Shown one piece after another: positions 18,088 to 27,003 of a DNA stretch of 64,000 nt. Position numbers and translations under genes: made by a program. The notes beneath the pieces are model-generated. The model did not search any database and was not told the DNA's origin. It worked only from the letters and a program-made list of their open reading frames with translations. Source of the stretch: Chthonomonas calidirosea (GTDB taxonomy: Bacteria; Armatimonadota; Fimbriimonadia; Fimbriimonadales; Fimbriimonadaceae); assembly GCA_945882415.1 (NCBI GenBank), contig CAMCWC010000004.1:1-64000 (forward strand), written 5' to 3'. Within the stretch, counting starts at the first letter, position 1, and every line of letters begins with the position of its first letter.

Positions 18088-18278
18088 TCTGCATTCTTTT
18101 CCTGGTCGCGGCAGCTTTTGCCGTGACCGGATGTGAGCAGCAAGTCGGACCGAACGACAAAACTGTAACCGGAAAGGAATACAAAGATCTCGTGAACCAA
18201 GGGGTTCCCGAGGACGAGAAAAACCAAACAAACACGATGCGCGACGCTGCTCTCACGGAGCCTGCGAACAAGCGATAA
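18072..18278 (+). CDS. Small lipoprotein
   Basis: A 68-residue protein beginning at TTG 18072, inside the pseudopilin gene and overlapping it by 16 bases. It has a short signal peptide ([13 protein letters not shown]) and a perfect lipobox VTGC, so the mature part is about 48 polar residues on a lipid anchor. Small lipoproteins behind DUF1559-like pilins occur in related genomes. A terminator-like hairpin follows 10 bases after the stop. The function is unknown; the start codon is inferred. Confidence 0.7.
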   Translation: MASKLICILFLVAAAFAVTGCEQQVGPNDKTVTGKEYKDLVNQGVPEDEKNQTNTMRDAALTEPANKR

Positions 18279-18287
18279 GTCAGGTTT

Positions 18288-18321
18288 ACTGCGGTCTTGC
18301 ACATTCGTGCAGGGCCGCAGT
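18288..18321 (+). terminator. Strong hairpin ending the pseudopilin-lipoprotein unit
   Basis: ACTGCGGTCTTGCAC, loop ATTC, GTGCAGGGCCGCAGT forms a 15-bp stem with two G-U pairs. It is followed by TTGCGTTTC, a T-rich but interrupted tail. It lies ten bases past the lipoprotein stop and before the sulfotransferase start, so a terminator is the simplest reading. Confidence 0.75.
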
Positions 18322-18342
18322 TTGCGTTTCAAGAGAGCAAAA

Positions 18343-20214
18343 ATGACAGAAACCAATGATGCCGACGCATTAAGAGAACTTGCTCTTCGACAGTTTCAAC
18401 AGAATCAGATTGCCCAAGCGGAACAGTCCATTCAATCGGCTCTGCGCATTGAGCCGTCGGACGTTTCGGCGCTAGTCATTTCAGCAATGATTGCTGCGCG
18501 CCAGCACCGAACTCCGGACGCAGAAGGTTTTCTCCGAAAAGCCCTCGAAATTGAGCCCTCATCCACGGAGTGCTTAATAGTTCTAAGTAAGCTCCTAGCT
18601 TCGACGCGACGCCTGCCAGAAGCGATCACTTACGCAGAAACGGCGGCACTTCTCAATCCCGAAGACGCCCCGGTTTGGGTGCATCTCGCCGATTTGCTTG
18701 AGCGCGCCAACCGAAAACCGGATGCGCTGCAGATCTTGCAAAAGGCCAAGGAGCAGACGCCGAGAGACATCATGCTGCTTCGACGAATTGCAGCATTGTG
18801 CGAACAGAGCGGTTCCAAGCCGCAGTTGCTAGCGGCGCTTGAGGAACTCCTTCAGCTTGACACGCGGAATCTCGAAGCCTGGTTGCTTTTGGCCCGGACT
18901 CAGCTAGAACTCGGAAAGTTCAAGGAGACGCTTCGAGCAGCCGACAAAGCGCTTCACTTAGAGAAGCGACATCCCGCGGCCAACCTTGCAAAAGCTCTAG
19001 CCCTTTCGGAACTTGGCCGCGGAGATGAGAGCGAAACATACTTAAGAAACACCATCAAGGTCCAGCCCGAAAACGGTATTGCCAACGCGGCCCTAGGCTA
19101 TCTGCTCCAAGAACAAGGAAAGTTTCCCGAGTCACTTCGATTTTTGGAGGCGTCAATCCGCTTAACTCCTCATCACGGTTTTGCCTTTTACAACTTACTT
19201 CGAGCCAAAAAAGCGCCGGAGGTTGCACCAGAAATTCTCGAAACGCTCCGGACTAACGTCCATTCGCCGCTGACGCCTTTACGAGATCGCGGAGAAATGC
19301 ACTATGCGCTTGGAAAGGCAAGTGAGGATCTGAAAGATTTTGAGTCGTCGATCCAGCATTACACCGAAGGAAACAAGATCGCGTACCAAACCTGGCTAAG
19401 CCAGGTTCCTTGGCGGACGGAAGATTATCAGGATCGCTTCTCGCGGACCATGGAGACGTTCACCCAGCCGAAGCTAGAGGAGCTTGCCGCTGAAGGGCTT
19501 GATACTCAGCTTCCGCTCATGATCGTGGGCATGATGCGCTCTGGAACCTCGCTTCTGGAGCAGATCCTTTCAAGCCATCCCGACGTGATCGGAGCCGGTG
19601 AGCTTCCGTTCTGGCACGATTTTGAGGAAGAAGCGTACGGCGATAACCACGTGCCGACCGCGCCGCGAATCCGAAAGCTCGGAGAGCGGTACCTCGCTGA
19701 CCTGAAGAAGCTGGGGCCGAAGGCGAAGCGGATCACCGATAAGCTTCCCCACAACTACGCGATGCTGGGGCTTATCCACACCGCTTTTCCCAAGGCAAAG
19801 ATCATCCACGTCAAACGAAGCCCGGCGGATAACTGTCTTTCCATCTTCACTACTGCCTATCAGCGCCCGCCGGTGTTTGCCCACGATCGAGACAACATCG
19901 TTTTTGCCTACAAGCAGTACCAGCGCATCATCGCCCACTGGCGCGAGGTTCTGCCGCCAGAGAGCTTCATGGAGATTCAGTACGAGGACTTGATCGCCGA
20001 CCGCGACAATCTGACGCGAAAGCTGATTGAGTTTGCCGGCCTGCCTTGGAACGAGGCGTGTTTGCATCACGAGAAGAACGAGCGGGCGGTGCGAACCCCG
20101 AGCCTGTGGCAAGTCCGGCAGCCGATCTACACAACTTCGATTGCTCGCTGGAAACGGTTTGAACCTTGGATCCCCGAGTTTACGGCCTTGCTTGAAGAAT
20201 CTGAGCGGCAATAG
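18343..20214 (+). CDS. TPR-repeat sulfotransferase
   Basis: A 623-residue protein: tetratricopeptide repeats over about the first 340 residues and a PAPS-dependent sulfotransferase domain at the end. The 5'-phosphosulfate loop is GMMRSGTSLLEQ (about 396-407) and the 3'-phosphate site HVKRSPADNCLS follows near 490. I start at ATG 18343, because the GTG at 18307 lies within the terminator hairpin. The architecture resembles bacterial TPR-sulfotransferases and tyrosylprotein-sulfotransferase-like enzymes, with repeats that may bind the acceptor. PAPS could come from the CysD/CysNC pair upstream. The acceptor is unknown. Its 3' end overlaps the opposing FAD gene by 35 bases. Confidence 0.9.
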   Translation: MTETNDADALRELALRQFQQNQIAQAEQSIQSALRIEPSDVSALVISAMIAARQHRTPDAEGFLRKALEIEPSSTECLIVLSKLLASTRRLPEAITYAETAALLNPEDAPVWVHLADLLERANRKPDALQILQKAKEQTPRDIMLLRRIAALCEQSGSKPQLLAALEELLQLDTRNLEAWLLLARTQLELGKFKETLRAADKALHLEKRHPAANLAKALALSELGRGDESETYLRNTIKVQPENGIANAALGYLLQEQGKFPESLRFLEASIRLTPHHGFAFYNLLRAKKAPEVAPEILETLRTNVHSPLTPLRDRGEMHYALGKASEDLKDFESSIQHYTEGNKIAYQTWLSQVPWRTEDYQDRFSRTMETFTQPKLEELAAEGLDTQLPLMIVGMMRSGTSLLEQILSSHPDVIGAGELPFWHDFEEEAYGDNHVPTAPRIRKLGERYLADLKKLGPKAKRITDKLPHNYAMLGLIHTAFPKAKIIHVKRSPADNCLSIFTTAYQRPPVFAHDRDNIVFAYKQYQRIIAHWREVLPPESFMEIQYEDLIADRDNLTRKLIEFAGLPWNEACLHHEKNERAVRTPSLWQVRQPIYTTSIARWKRFEPWIPEFTALLEESERQ

Positions 20215-21373
20215 CGGCCGCTTGGTTCCGAATGTCGGGTACGGCGGTGCATTCCCAATGGGTGCCGAGGGTCAACGTGCCAATGGCGTGCAAGCCTGGA
20301 TTCAAGGAAAAGGGATCTAACCCAAGGCTGAGCTCGTCATAGCTGGCTAAGCCGCGTTCAACGAGAGATTCGATGACGGGAACCGCTCGGCTGGCCAATC
20401 GCTGGTTCGGCCCAGTGGCGTTGAATATCCAATCGAAACTGGACTGACCAGGATCGAAATTAGCCGCGAGCTGGATGCTCAGTTGTCCGGTACGAATCCA
20501 GTCCTGCGCGAGTTGGTAGGTCTGTGCGGGGGCGCGGTGCCGGTGGACCTCCCAGTAAGGTCGTGCATGGCGCAGGAATTGCCGCTTTTCCCGAAGGGAG
20601 AACTCTTTCCAAATTTTTTGCGAAGTCGGACGGAGCCCATCAATTGCAGCGCGCCAATCCTCGGCTTTTCGGATGTACTTTAGGATCGTCCGCAGGGTAG
20701 TCGTTCCGGTGTAAGGCACGGGCGTCGTTGGTTGGTGCGGTTGGGGCAAGAAGCCGTGCCGCGATACGGCGGTGACTTGGCCCCGGAAGCCACGGGCCGA
20801 AAGTTCGCAGAGAGCATCCAGCATCGTAAGCCCAGTTCCGATGATGAGCACGTGATCCTCGGATCGAATTTCCGCCGGGAGGTTTCGCCAAGGGGAATTT
20901 CGAAAGCCTGGGTGATCTTGGAAGCGCGCGAATTGAGGCGGCAAAGTCGGTTCCGCATTTCCGAGGGCCAGCACAAGATGGTCAAAATCTCGGTCACCTA
21001 TCTTGAATTGACCGGATTGAAACTCAATGAGGCTCACGTCTTCTGAGATCACCGACACGCCTTGGATCAGTTCCCGAAGATACTGGCCGTACCACTGTCT
21101 CGCCACAAATTTGGCCGAAACTTCGCCCTCGATCCCTAACCCTCGTTGCACAAGCCAGTCAGCGAAGTGGCCAGGCTCGTCCGGATAGGCGCTCATTTTT
21201 CCGGCCGGAACGTTCAGTAAGTAGTTCTGAGTCGATGCCCCATATGCCGCCCCGGAACCAACTAAACCCGCTCGGTCGAAGATCGAAATGGCATCTTTCG
21301 GGAGTCCGGATCTAACGAGATGCGCCGCGACCAAAGCCCCCGACGCGCCGCCCCCAACGATTCCGATTTTCAT
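20180..21373 (-). CDS. FAD/NAD(P)-binding protein (NAD_binding_9/YdhS-like)
   Basis: A 397-residue flavoprotein-type enzyme. The dinucleotide fold is at the N-terminus (IGIVGGGASGALVAAHL), and a second nucleotide motif occurs as IIGTGLTMLDAL. I start at the ATG at 21373, which has an AAGG ribosome site and opens directly into the Rossmann fold; the 70 upstream codons look non-coding. No signal peptide. Relatives are annotated as FAD-dependent oxidoreductases with unclear substrates. It is divergent from the VOC gene 38 bases away. Confidence 0.8.
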   Translation of the reverse strand: MKIGIVGGGASGALVAAHLVRSGLPKDAISIFDRAGLVGSGAAYGASTQNYLLNVPAGKMSAYPDEPGHFADWLVQRGLGIEGEVSAKFVARQWYGQYLRELIQGVSVISEDVSLIEFQSGQFKIGDRDFDHLVLALGNAEPTLPPQFARFQDHPGFRNSPWRNLPAEIRSEDHVLIIGTGLTMLDALCELSARGFRGQVTAVSRHGFLPQPHQPTTPVPYTGTTTLRTILKYIRKAEDWRAAIDGLRPTSQKIWKEFSLREKRQFLRHARPYWEVHRHRAPAQTYQLAQDWIRTGQLSIQLAANFDPGQSSFDWIFNATGPNQRLASRAVPVIESLVERGLASYDELSLGLDPFSLNPGLHAIGTLTLGTHWECTAVPDIRNQAAAIAAQILQARP

Positions 21374-21411
21374 ACCTTTCCCTTGCGTGATATTTCCGTT
21401 AAGCTGACGTG

Positions 21412-21792
21412 ATGGAAATGACTCAACACTCCCTGTCATGGTTCGAAATTCCAACCGTGGACTTCGAACGCGCTCGTGCATTTTACGGTGCGATCTTCGA
21501 CTTCGACATGCCGGTGATGGAAATGGGGACGAGCCTGATGGGATTTTTCCTCCACGATCGAGAGAACGGCGTTGGTGGAGCAATTATTCGCGCCGATGGT
21601 CACGTGCCATCCGTTGAAGGAACGGTCGTCTACCTCAGTGGCGGTGCGGACCTTTCGGTTGTGCTGAATCGCGTCGAACCAGCAGGTGGGAAGATCGAGC
21701 TGGGCAAAACGGAGATCGCACCGGGAATGGGCTTCTTCGCAATCTTTCACGATACTGAGGGGAATCGTGTCGGCTTACACTCGATGGGCTAA
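21412..21792 (+). CDS. VOC-family (glyoxalase/bleomycin-resistance fold) protein
   Basis: A 126-residue single-domain protein with the fold's typical start, LSWFEIPTVDFERARAFYGAIF, and end, GMGFFAIFHDTEGNRVGLHS. Members bind a metal and act as lyases, dioxygenases or resistance proteins. Sequence alone does not give the substrate. The start could be ATG 21412 or 21418. Confidence 0.85.
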   Translation: MEMTQHSLSWFEIPTVDFERARAFYGAIFDFDMPVMEMGTSLMGFFLHDRENGVGGAIIRADGHVPSVEGTVVYLSGGADLSVVLNRVEPAGGKIELGKTEIAPGMGFFAIFHDTEGNRVGLHSMG

Positions 21793-21901
21793 GGGAACAA
21801 ATTTAATCGTCAATTTTGCGACGGCATTGTCGAGTTAATCCTCAATTTGGCTTGTTAGTTTTCCGCCTATGTCAGATAATAGGTTTGAGGTTGCTTTGTT
21901 T

Positions 21902-23710
21902 ATGAAAGGATGGTTCGGACTGTTGATTTTTGGTTTGGTCGCCGGCGCTTCGGCGCAGTGGGACTTGACGCCGGTGCCCGTATCGGTCCCGGAGAGCATG
22001 CGCTGGTGGCCGTTTGATTTAGCAAGGACGCTCAACGTTCCGCCGAATACGAGCGTTGAAGTCGTAGCTCGGGTCGGCGGAGCGCGCTTTATGGCGGTGG
22101 CGCCAAATGGCGATATTTTCGTGTCGAAACCATGGGAAGGCAAGGTGGTCGTCGTTCGACCCCAAGCAGGTTCTGATCCACTCATTTTTGACTACGCCAC
22201 CGGCCTCAACTTGCCCCACGACGTCGTCTTTCATACGATCGGGCAAACCACCTATGTGTACATCGCCGAGACGAATCGGATTGCACGCTACACGTACACG
22301 ACCGGAAACACCACAGGGCAGAACCGACAGGTCGTGGTCGATAACCTTCCCGATTCAAGTCTGCCAGAGCTCGGCGGAAACTACGGCCACGCGCTCAAGA
22401 ACATCGCCCTCGATTCTTCAAATCGGTTGTACGTTTCCATTGCGAGTAGCAGTAACGCATGGGCGGGGGATGCGACAAGTGACCCAATTCGGTGCGCAAT
22501 TTATCGCTACAATGCGGACGGCACGGGCAGAACGCTGTTTGCCCGTGGATTGCGCAACGCCGAGGGGTTAGCCTTCTACCCAGGCACGAGCACGCTTTGG
22601 GCGACCATCAACCATCGCGATAACGTCAAGTATCCGCACAACGATTCCACGGGCAATTTTGGGTTCGAAGTCGGAAGTTACATCGACAACCATCCACCAG
22701 ACGGCTTTACGCGCGTTGCCCAGGGTGCAAACTACGGGTGGCCGTATGCTAACCCGAGTCCAGACTCACTGAGCCATTTGAACTTTCCACCCTACGACCC
22801 GGACTTTGACAATAATCCGCTCTGGGCAAACTTCCCGCAGGTGAACTTCGCGCGGATTTCGAAGGGAATTCAAGCGCACAGCGCGCCCTTAGGGCTCACC
22901 TTCTTCACCGGAACCCAAGCGCCCGCCTCTTGGCGAAACGGGGCCGCCGTTGCCTTGCACGGTTCCTGGAATCGCGGAGCCAAGACAGGTTACAAGGTAA
23001 CTTATTATCCATCTCATGCGGACTCGAAAAACCTCATGGGTTACAGCGATTTCGTAACCGGTTGGCTGGACGAAGCGAGTCAGGATCAGTGGGGTCGGCC
23101 CGTCGATATTGCGGTTGAACCGACCGGTGGAGTGCTGATCAGCGACGACTACAGCGGAACTATTTATCGGCTTCGGCACACGCCGCCTACTAACACGTCA
23201 TGGGTGGAAGCGGTTGTTGAAGAGACCACGGGACCAGCAACCATTGGGCGCAACCGGGAACGAGAGTGGTCAATCTTCACCACGAACGTTGTGAAAAATC
23301 CTGGCTCGAAAGTTGTTTCGGAACTCGCGGCAGTGGGGGACTTTGAAACGAAGGGTCTCACCCGAATCCGCCGAATTTTCTATCCGGGCGGAAACACCAA
23401 TGGTGGACTGCAAATCCAGGGCACAGACGGAGGGTTCAGCTTTAGCGTTGCCGCTGATACCACGTTGCAGACGATCCGCTTCTACCTTGGCGCTGTTGGT
23501 TCGTCGGGGCGGTTGCGCTTGAAGCTTTCGGATTCCGCCACGGAGTACGAAGTTCCGGCCAAGAACCTACCGACTTCGTTCTACGGCTATGCCCAAATCA
23601 CATTCCGCGCGTCGTCGCCCGGTCAGCGCCTGCAGGTGTCTTGGACGAACAGAAGTTCGAACGGAAATGTAGTTGTTCAAGGGGTCTCGTTGTTGCCGGC
23701 CCGCCGATAA
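21902..23710 (+). CDS. Secreted glucose/sorbosone dehydrogenase-like beta-propeller protein
   Basis: From ATG 21902 the 602-residue protein has a clear Sec signal (MKGWFGLLIFGLVAGASAQ); an in-frame ATG at 21869 would bury it. The first 420 or so residues match the sorbosone/glucose dehydrogenase beta-propeller, with strands such as RFMAVAPNGDIFVSKPWEGKV, NLPHDVVF and GLRNAEGLAFYPGT. The last 170 residues form a separate beta-rich domain. Family members oxidise sugars with PQQ, but I cannot confirm the PQQ ligands here. It stands alone, after a T-rich gap. Confidence 0.82.
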   Translation: MKGWFGLLIFGLVAGASAQWDLTPVPVSVPESMRWWPFDLARTLNVPPNTSVEVVARVGGARFMAVAPNGDIFVSKPWEGKVVVVRPQAGSDPLIFDYATGLNLPHDVVFHTIGQTTYVYIAETNRIARYTYTTGNTTGQNRQVVVDNLPDSSLPELGGNYGHALKNIALDSSNRLYVSIASSSNAWAGDATSDPIRCAIYRYNADGTGRTLFARGLRNAEGLAFYPGTSTLWATINHRDNVKYPHNDSTGNFGFEVGSYIDNHPPDGFTRVAQGANYGWPYANPSPDSLSHLNFPPYDPDFDNNPLWANFPQVNFARISKGIQAHSAPLGLTFFTGTQAPASWRNGAAVALHGSWNRGAKTGYKVTYYPSHADSKNLMGYSDFVTGWLDEASQDQWGRPVDIAVEPTGGVLISDDYSGTIYRLRHTPPTNTSWVEAVVEETTGPATIGRNREREWSIFTTNVVKNPGSKVVSELAAVGDFETKGLTRIRRIFYPGGNTNGGLQIQGTDGGFSFSVAADTTLQTIRFYLGAVGSSGRLRLKLSDSATEYEVPAKNLPTSFYGYAQITFRASSPGQRLQVSWTNRSSNGNVVVQGVSLLPARR

Positions 23711-23750
23711 TTTCTGGAACTTAATGGAGGACCGGGGGCTTTAGGCTAGC

Positions 23751-24344
23751 GTGATCCCGGTCCTTCCATACGTCCAAGTTCAGAATCCGCAGGAACCCAT
23801 TCCGCTCGCAGATGGCAGCAAGGTTTTCTGCCCGATCTGTGTTGCGAACGGTTACGCCAGCGGCATCGAATCGCCGAAGAAGTGGTTTTTCACTGCGAAC
23901 TCGGTTGGCGCGGCGCTTTGGAACGTTTCTATTCCGCGAGTCCAGATCGGCGCAACCTTTCATGGATCGTCGCGCGGAGTGCGGGGGCTGTTTGCCTACC
24001 AGGCCGTATTGGAACGCGAAAAGCTACCGGGATTGAATCTATCCTACGGACTCCAAAGTCAAGAGACCGGGGCGACCGGCTCGGCGGTCACGCTCGAAAA
24101 GAATTTCCGCTTTGGCGAAAACCGAATCAATGTGTTTGGCGGCGCATCGCGGCAGACGAACGAGACGAAACTCCGCACGGTGTTTGGCACAAAGTACAGC
24201 CCCGACGGCAAGTGGTTTGTCGGAAATCAGTTCGATGGCCGGGCGCACAATCCGTTTGTTCAATACGTGAGGGGCGATTATTCGGTTGGATTACTTCTAG
24301 TTTCCGCGAAGGATCTAACGCTCACGTTTGGCGTCACCTTCTGA
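23751..24344 (+). CDS. Hypothetical protein, possibly a small beta-barrel
   Basis: A 197-residue protein starting at GTG. The C-terminal 120 residues alternate polar and aromatic or hydrophobic positions in short strands with Gly/Asn turns and end in Phe (LTLTFGVTF), like outer-membrane barrels. No signal peptide is visible at this start, which weakens that reading. It contains a CPIC pair near the N-terminus. I recognise no family. Confidence 0.55.
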   Translation: MIPVLPYVQVQNPQEPIPLADGSKVFCPICVANGYASGIESPKKWFFTANSVGAALWNVSIPRVQIGATFHGSSRGVRGLFAYQAVLEREKLPGLNLSYGLQSQETGATGSAVTLEKNFRFGENRINVFGGASRQTNETKLRTVFGTKYSPDGKWFVGNQFDGRAHNPFVQYVRGDYSVGLLLVSAKDLTLTFGVTF

Positions 24345-24363
24345 CGGGTACCTTTCGGTCCGA

Positions 24364-24885
24364 ATGAGCATTCGACTGTTGACGCCCGAGGACGCCGAAA
24401 TCTTTCAGGCGGTGCGGCTTCGCGGGTTGTTGGAGGATCCGACCGCGTTCGCGAGCGACCATAGTGAAGAAGTGGATCGCGAGATTGGCGACGTGAGGGA
24501 ACGTCTGGTCGCCACGGAAGGTTCAGCCGTCTTCGGAGCTTTTGTCAATGGCGCCCTCGCGGGAGTCACCGGCGTGTATCAAGAGAAATCGGCTCGTCTA
24601 AAGCATAAGGTTTGGGTTTGGGGAGTGTATGTTCAGCCGGAATTCCGCGGTCAAGGGCTGGCTCGCTCGCTCATCTCTGCTGCAATGGAGCACGCGTACG
24701 AGTGGCCCGAAGTTTTGCAAGTGAACCTTGGCGTCAACGCGAGCAACCACGTGGCACGACGGCTATACGAGTTGCTCGGCTTCCAAGAGTTCAGCTATGA
24801 GCACCGGTTTATGATCGTGAACGGTGAAGCCCAAGACGAAATTCTGATGGTGCACCAGAAGGAAGCTCGTCCTGCGCTAACATAG
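24364..24885 (+). CDS. GNAT-family N-acetyltransferase
   Basis: A 173-residue acetyl-CoA-dependent acyltransferase. Strand beta-4 and the acetyl-CoA motif are visible as VWGVYVQPEFRGQGLARSLI (about 84-103), followed by LQVNLGVNASNHVARRLYELLGF, the usual GNAT end. I start at ATG 24364, where the fold begins (SIRLLTPEDAEIF). Substrate unknown. The DUF1080 gene follows after four bases. Confidence 0.9.
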   Translation: MSIRLLTPEDAEIFQAVRLRGLLEDPTAFASDHSEEVDREIGDVRERLVATEGSAVFGAFVNGALAGVTGVYQEKSARLKHKVWVWGVYVQPEFRGQGLARSLISAAMEHAYEWPEVLQVNLGVNASNHVARRLYELLGFQEFSYEHRFMIVNGEAQDEILMVHQKEARPALT

Positions 24886-24889
24886 TCAA

Positions 24890-25549
24890 ATGCTCGCCGC
24901 CGTAGCCGTCTTCGCCATCGCCCAATTGCCCATGCTAACCGCCGAAGAGAAGCGCGCGGGTTGGAAGTTGCTCTTTGACGGCAAAACCAGTGCCGGTTGG
25001 AAGAACTTCAAGTCCGACAAGCTCAGCGCCGGTTGGCAGATCAAAGATGGCGTTCTCACCATCGCCGATGCCGGCACCGCCGGAGACATCGTCTCCGATG
25101 AAAAGTTCGAGTGGTTCGAGCTCAAGCTCGAGTTCAACCTTGGCAAGGGCCAGAACAGTGGCGTGATGTACCACGTCGCCGATGACGGCGATGCCGTTTG
25201 GCACAGCGGCCCAGAGATTCAGCTTTACGACCACCCGAAGCAGGAAGGCATTCAGACCTCGGGCATGCTTTATGAACTCTATAGCTCACCAGTAGACACC
25301 GCCAAGCCATCGGGGCAGTGGAACGAACTCCGGATCCTCGTGAGCCCGAAAGTTTGCACCACCTGGGTCAACGGAACCAAGTACTACGACTACGTTTTGG
25401 GTAGCGAGGACTTCAAGGCGCGAGTGGCCAAGAGCAAGTTTGCGCAGTATCCGAACTTTGGCAAGCTCGGAAAGGGCCGAATCGCGATTCAGGGAGACCA
25501 CGGCAACGTGTCCTTCCGCAACATCAAGATTCGGCCAATCAAGAATTAA
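24890..25549 (+). CDS. DUF1080 protein (3-keto-disaccharide hydrolase-like)
   Basis: A 219-residue secreted protein with a short signal-like N-terminus. The domain begins at GWKLLFDGKTSAGWKNF and shows the family motifs IKDGVLTIA, FELKLEFNLGKGQNSGVMYHV and GPEIQLYDH. The fold is a jelly-roll related to concanavalin-like lectins. Members have been linked to cleavage of 3-keto glycosides produced by Gfo/Idh/MocA-type enzymes. A Tat-exported member of that family lies head-on at 25555, only five bases away, which supports a shared job, although the two genes converge. Confidence 0.88.
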   Translation: MLAAVAVFAIAQLPMLTAEEKRAGWKLLFDGKTSAGWKNFKSDKLSAGWQIKDGVLTIADAGTAGDIVSDEKFEWFELKLEFNLGKGQNSGVMYHVADDGDAVWHSGPEIQLYDHPKQEGIQTSGMLYELYSSPVDTAKPSGQWNELRILVSPKVCTTWVNGTKYYDYVLGSEDFKARVAKSKFAQYPNFGKLGKGRIAIQGDHGNVSFRNIKIRPIKN

Positions 25550-25554
25550 CTGAG

Positions 25555-26859
25555 TTAGACGGCCCAGCCAGGTCGGAATTTGGGGCGGATGAGTTCATCG
25601 AACTCGTTCGTCCCTTTTACTTTCATCGCCTTGGCATCCCATTCCAGCTTCGGACCATCTGCCCAAATGGCGAGGTTGCCGAGGAGCACGGTTTCCGTGA
25701 GCGGACCGGAATACTCCGGAATGTTGGATCGTGCCGGCTTTCCACCGAGAGCAGCCCGCGCAAACTCGGCCATGTGACCCGGGCTCTCTTCGACCTGGAT
25801 GTCCGGCAACTCACCGCCGCCAACCAGCAAGAAGCGCGTGTTAGATTCGTCTGGGCTGTAGATCGTGCCTTTCTCACAAACGACGATGCTGCCGTTTCCG
25901 CCGAAATCGAATCCGCGTGCGAGGCTGGCGGCCGGTTTCTTTCCGCCGTCGTACCAGTGAACCTGCAGGGCGTCGCGATCCTTTCGCTTCGGAAACTCGT
26001 AGTGGACAATCGCCCAATCCGGGAAGCTGTCGCGGTTGTGTCCGCTGGTTTCGGCTTGCACGGTCAGCGGGTCCTTCAGGTCGAGCGCCATGTAGGACAT
26101 GTTGAAAATGTGGCAGCCCATGTCGCCAAGGGCGCCGGTGCCGAAGTCCCAGAATCCGCGCCAAGCAAATGGGTGATACCCCTCGCCGTACGGTCGGTAT
26201 GGACGAGGGCCGAGCCAAAGGTCAAAGTCGACCGTCTTTGGTGCGCGAGCGAGTGGCGGTCGGGGGATGCCCTGTCGCCAGTAGGCGGCGGCACGGTCGG
26301 TCCAGAGGTGAACTTCTTTCACCGCGCCGTACGTTCCTGCTCGCACGTGAGCTGCGGCTTTGCGCATGTTGGTGCTCGCCGTGCTCTGGTTGCCCATCTG
26401 GGTAGCCACTCGCTGTCGCTTCGCGATCTCCGCGAGTTGTCGAGCTTCCCAAATGGTGCGGGTGAGCGGCTTTTCGCAGTAGCAGTGAAGGCCCTGTTTC
26501 ATCGCAAGCGCGCTGGCGATGGCGTGATGGTGGTCGGGAGTGCTAACGACCACGGCGTTGATCTCGCCTTTCATCGCTTCCAGCATCTTGCGATAGTCGT
26601 CGAAAGTTGCGGCCTTCGGGTGCTCGACCATGCCGCGGGCGCGCTCCTTTGCGTCGATGTCGCAAATGGCGACGATGTCGCCGAATTGGGCGGCATCTTG
26701 CATTCCGCTCCAGCCTTTTCCGCCGCAGCCAATGATGCCGAGCTTCAAGCGGTCAGGTGCGGGTTTCTCGGCGGCCGAGCCTTTGGCAAGCAGGCCACCA
26801 ACCGCCACGGCGGCGGTGCCACGGAGGACGTCACGACGGGAAAGTTCGTTTCTATTCAC
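25555..26859 (-). CDS. Tat-exported Gfo/Idh/MocA-family oxidoreductase
   Basis: A 434-residue paralogue of the protein at 13152-14465. The twin-arginine signal is SRRDVLRGTAAVAVGG (7-22). The Rossmann motif is GIIGCGGKGWSG and the EKP signature is in YCEKPLTRT. It likely acts on a sugar in the periplasm with a tightly bound NAD(P). It converges with DUF1080, a possible partner in 3-keto-glycoside breakdown. Divergent from the GH30 gene. Confidence 0.9.
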   Translation of the reverse strand: MNRNELSRRDVLRGTAAVAVGGLLAKGSAAEKPAPDRLKLGIIGCGGKGWSGMQDAAQFGDIVAICDIDAKERARGMVEHPKAATFDDYRKMLEAMKGEINAVVVSTPDHHHAIASALAMKQGLHCYCEKPLTRTIWEARQLAEIAKRQRVATQMGNQSTASTNMRKAAAHVRAGTYGAVKEVHLWTDRAAAYWRQGIPRPPLARAPKTVDFDLWLGPRPYRPYGEGYHPFAWRGFWDFGTGALGDMGCHIFNMSYMALDLKDPLTVQAETSGHNRDSFPDWAIVHYEFPKRKDRDALQVHWYDGGKKPAASLARGFDFGGNGSIVVCEKGTIYSPDESNTRFLLVGGGELPDIQVEESPGHMAEFARAALGGKPARSNIPEYSGPLTETVLLGNLAIWADGPKLEWDAKAMKVKGTNEFDELIRPKFRPGWAV

Positions 26860-27003
26860 GTTGCGGACAGTCTAGCGGGAAATGGGGGCATTGTCGATTT
26901 CAATCGCGGCGATCCCTCAAAATTTGCGTTTGGATTCGAAAATGCTTGCGCAGAGAATCTCTCAACCCGATGAAATGGCTATGATGTATCGGTAGATCAA
27001 GTG

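Noticed and set aside
17302-18231. Minus-strand frame of 309 codons opposite the pseudopilin
   Set aside because: Shadow of the pseudopilin and lipoprotein; no recognisable domain.
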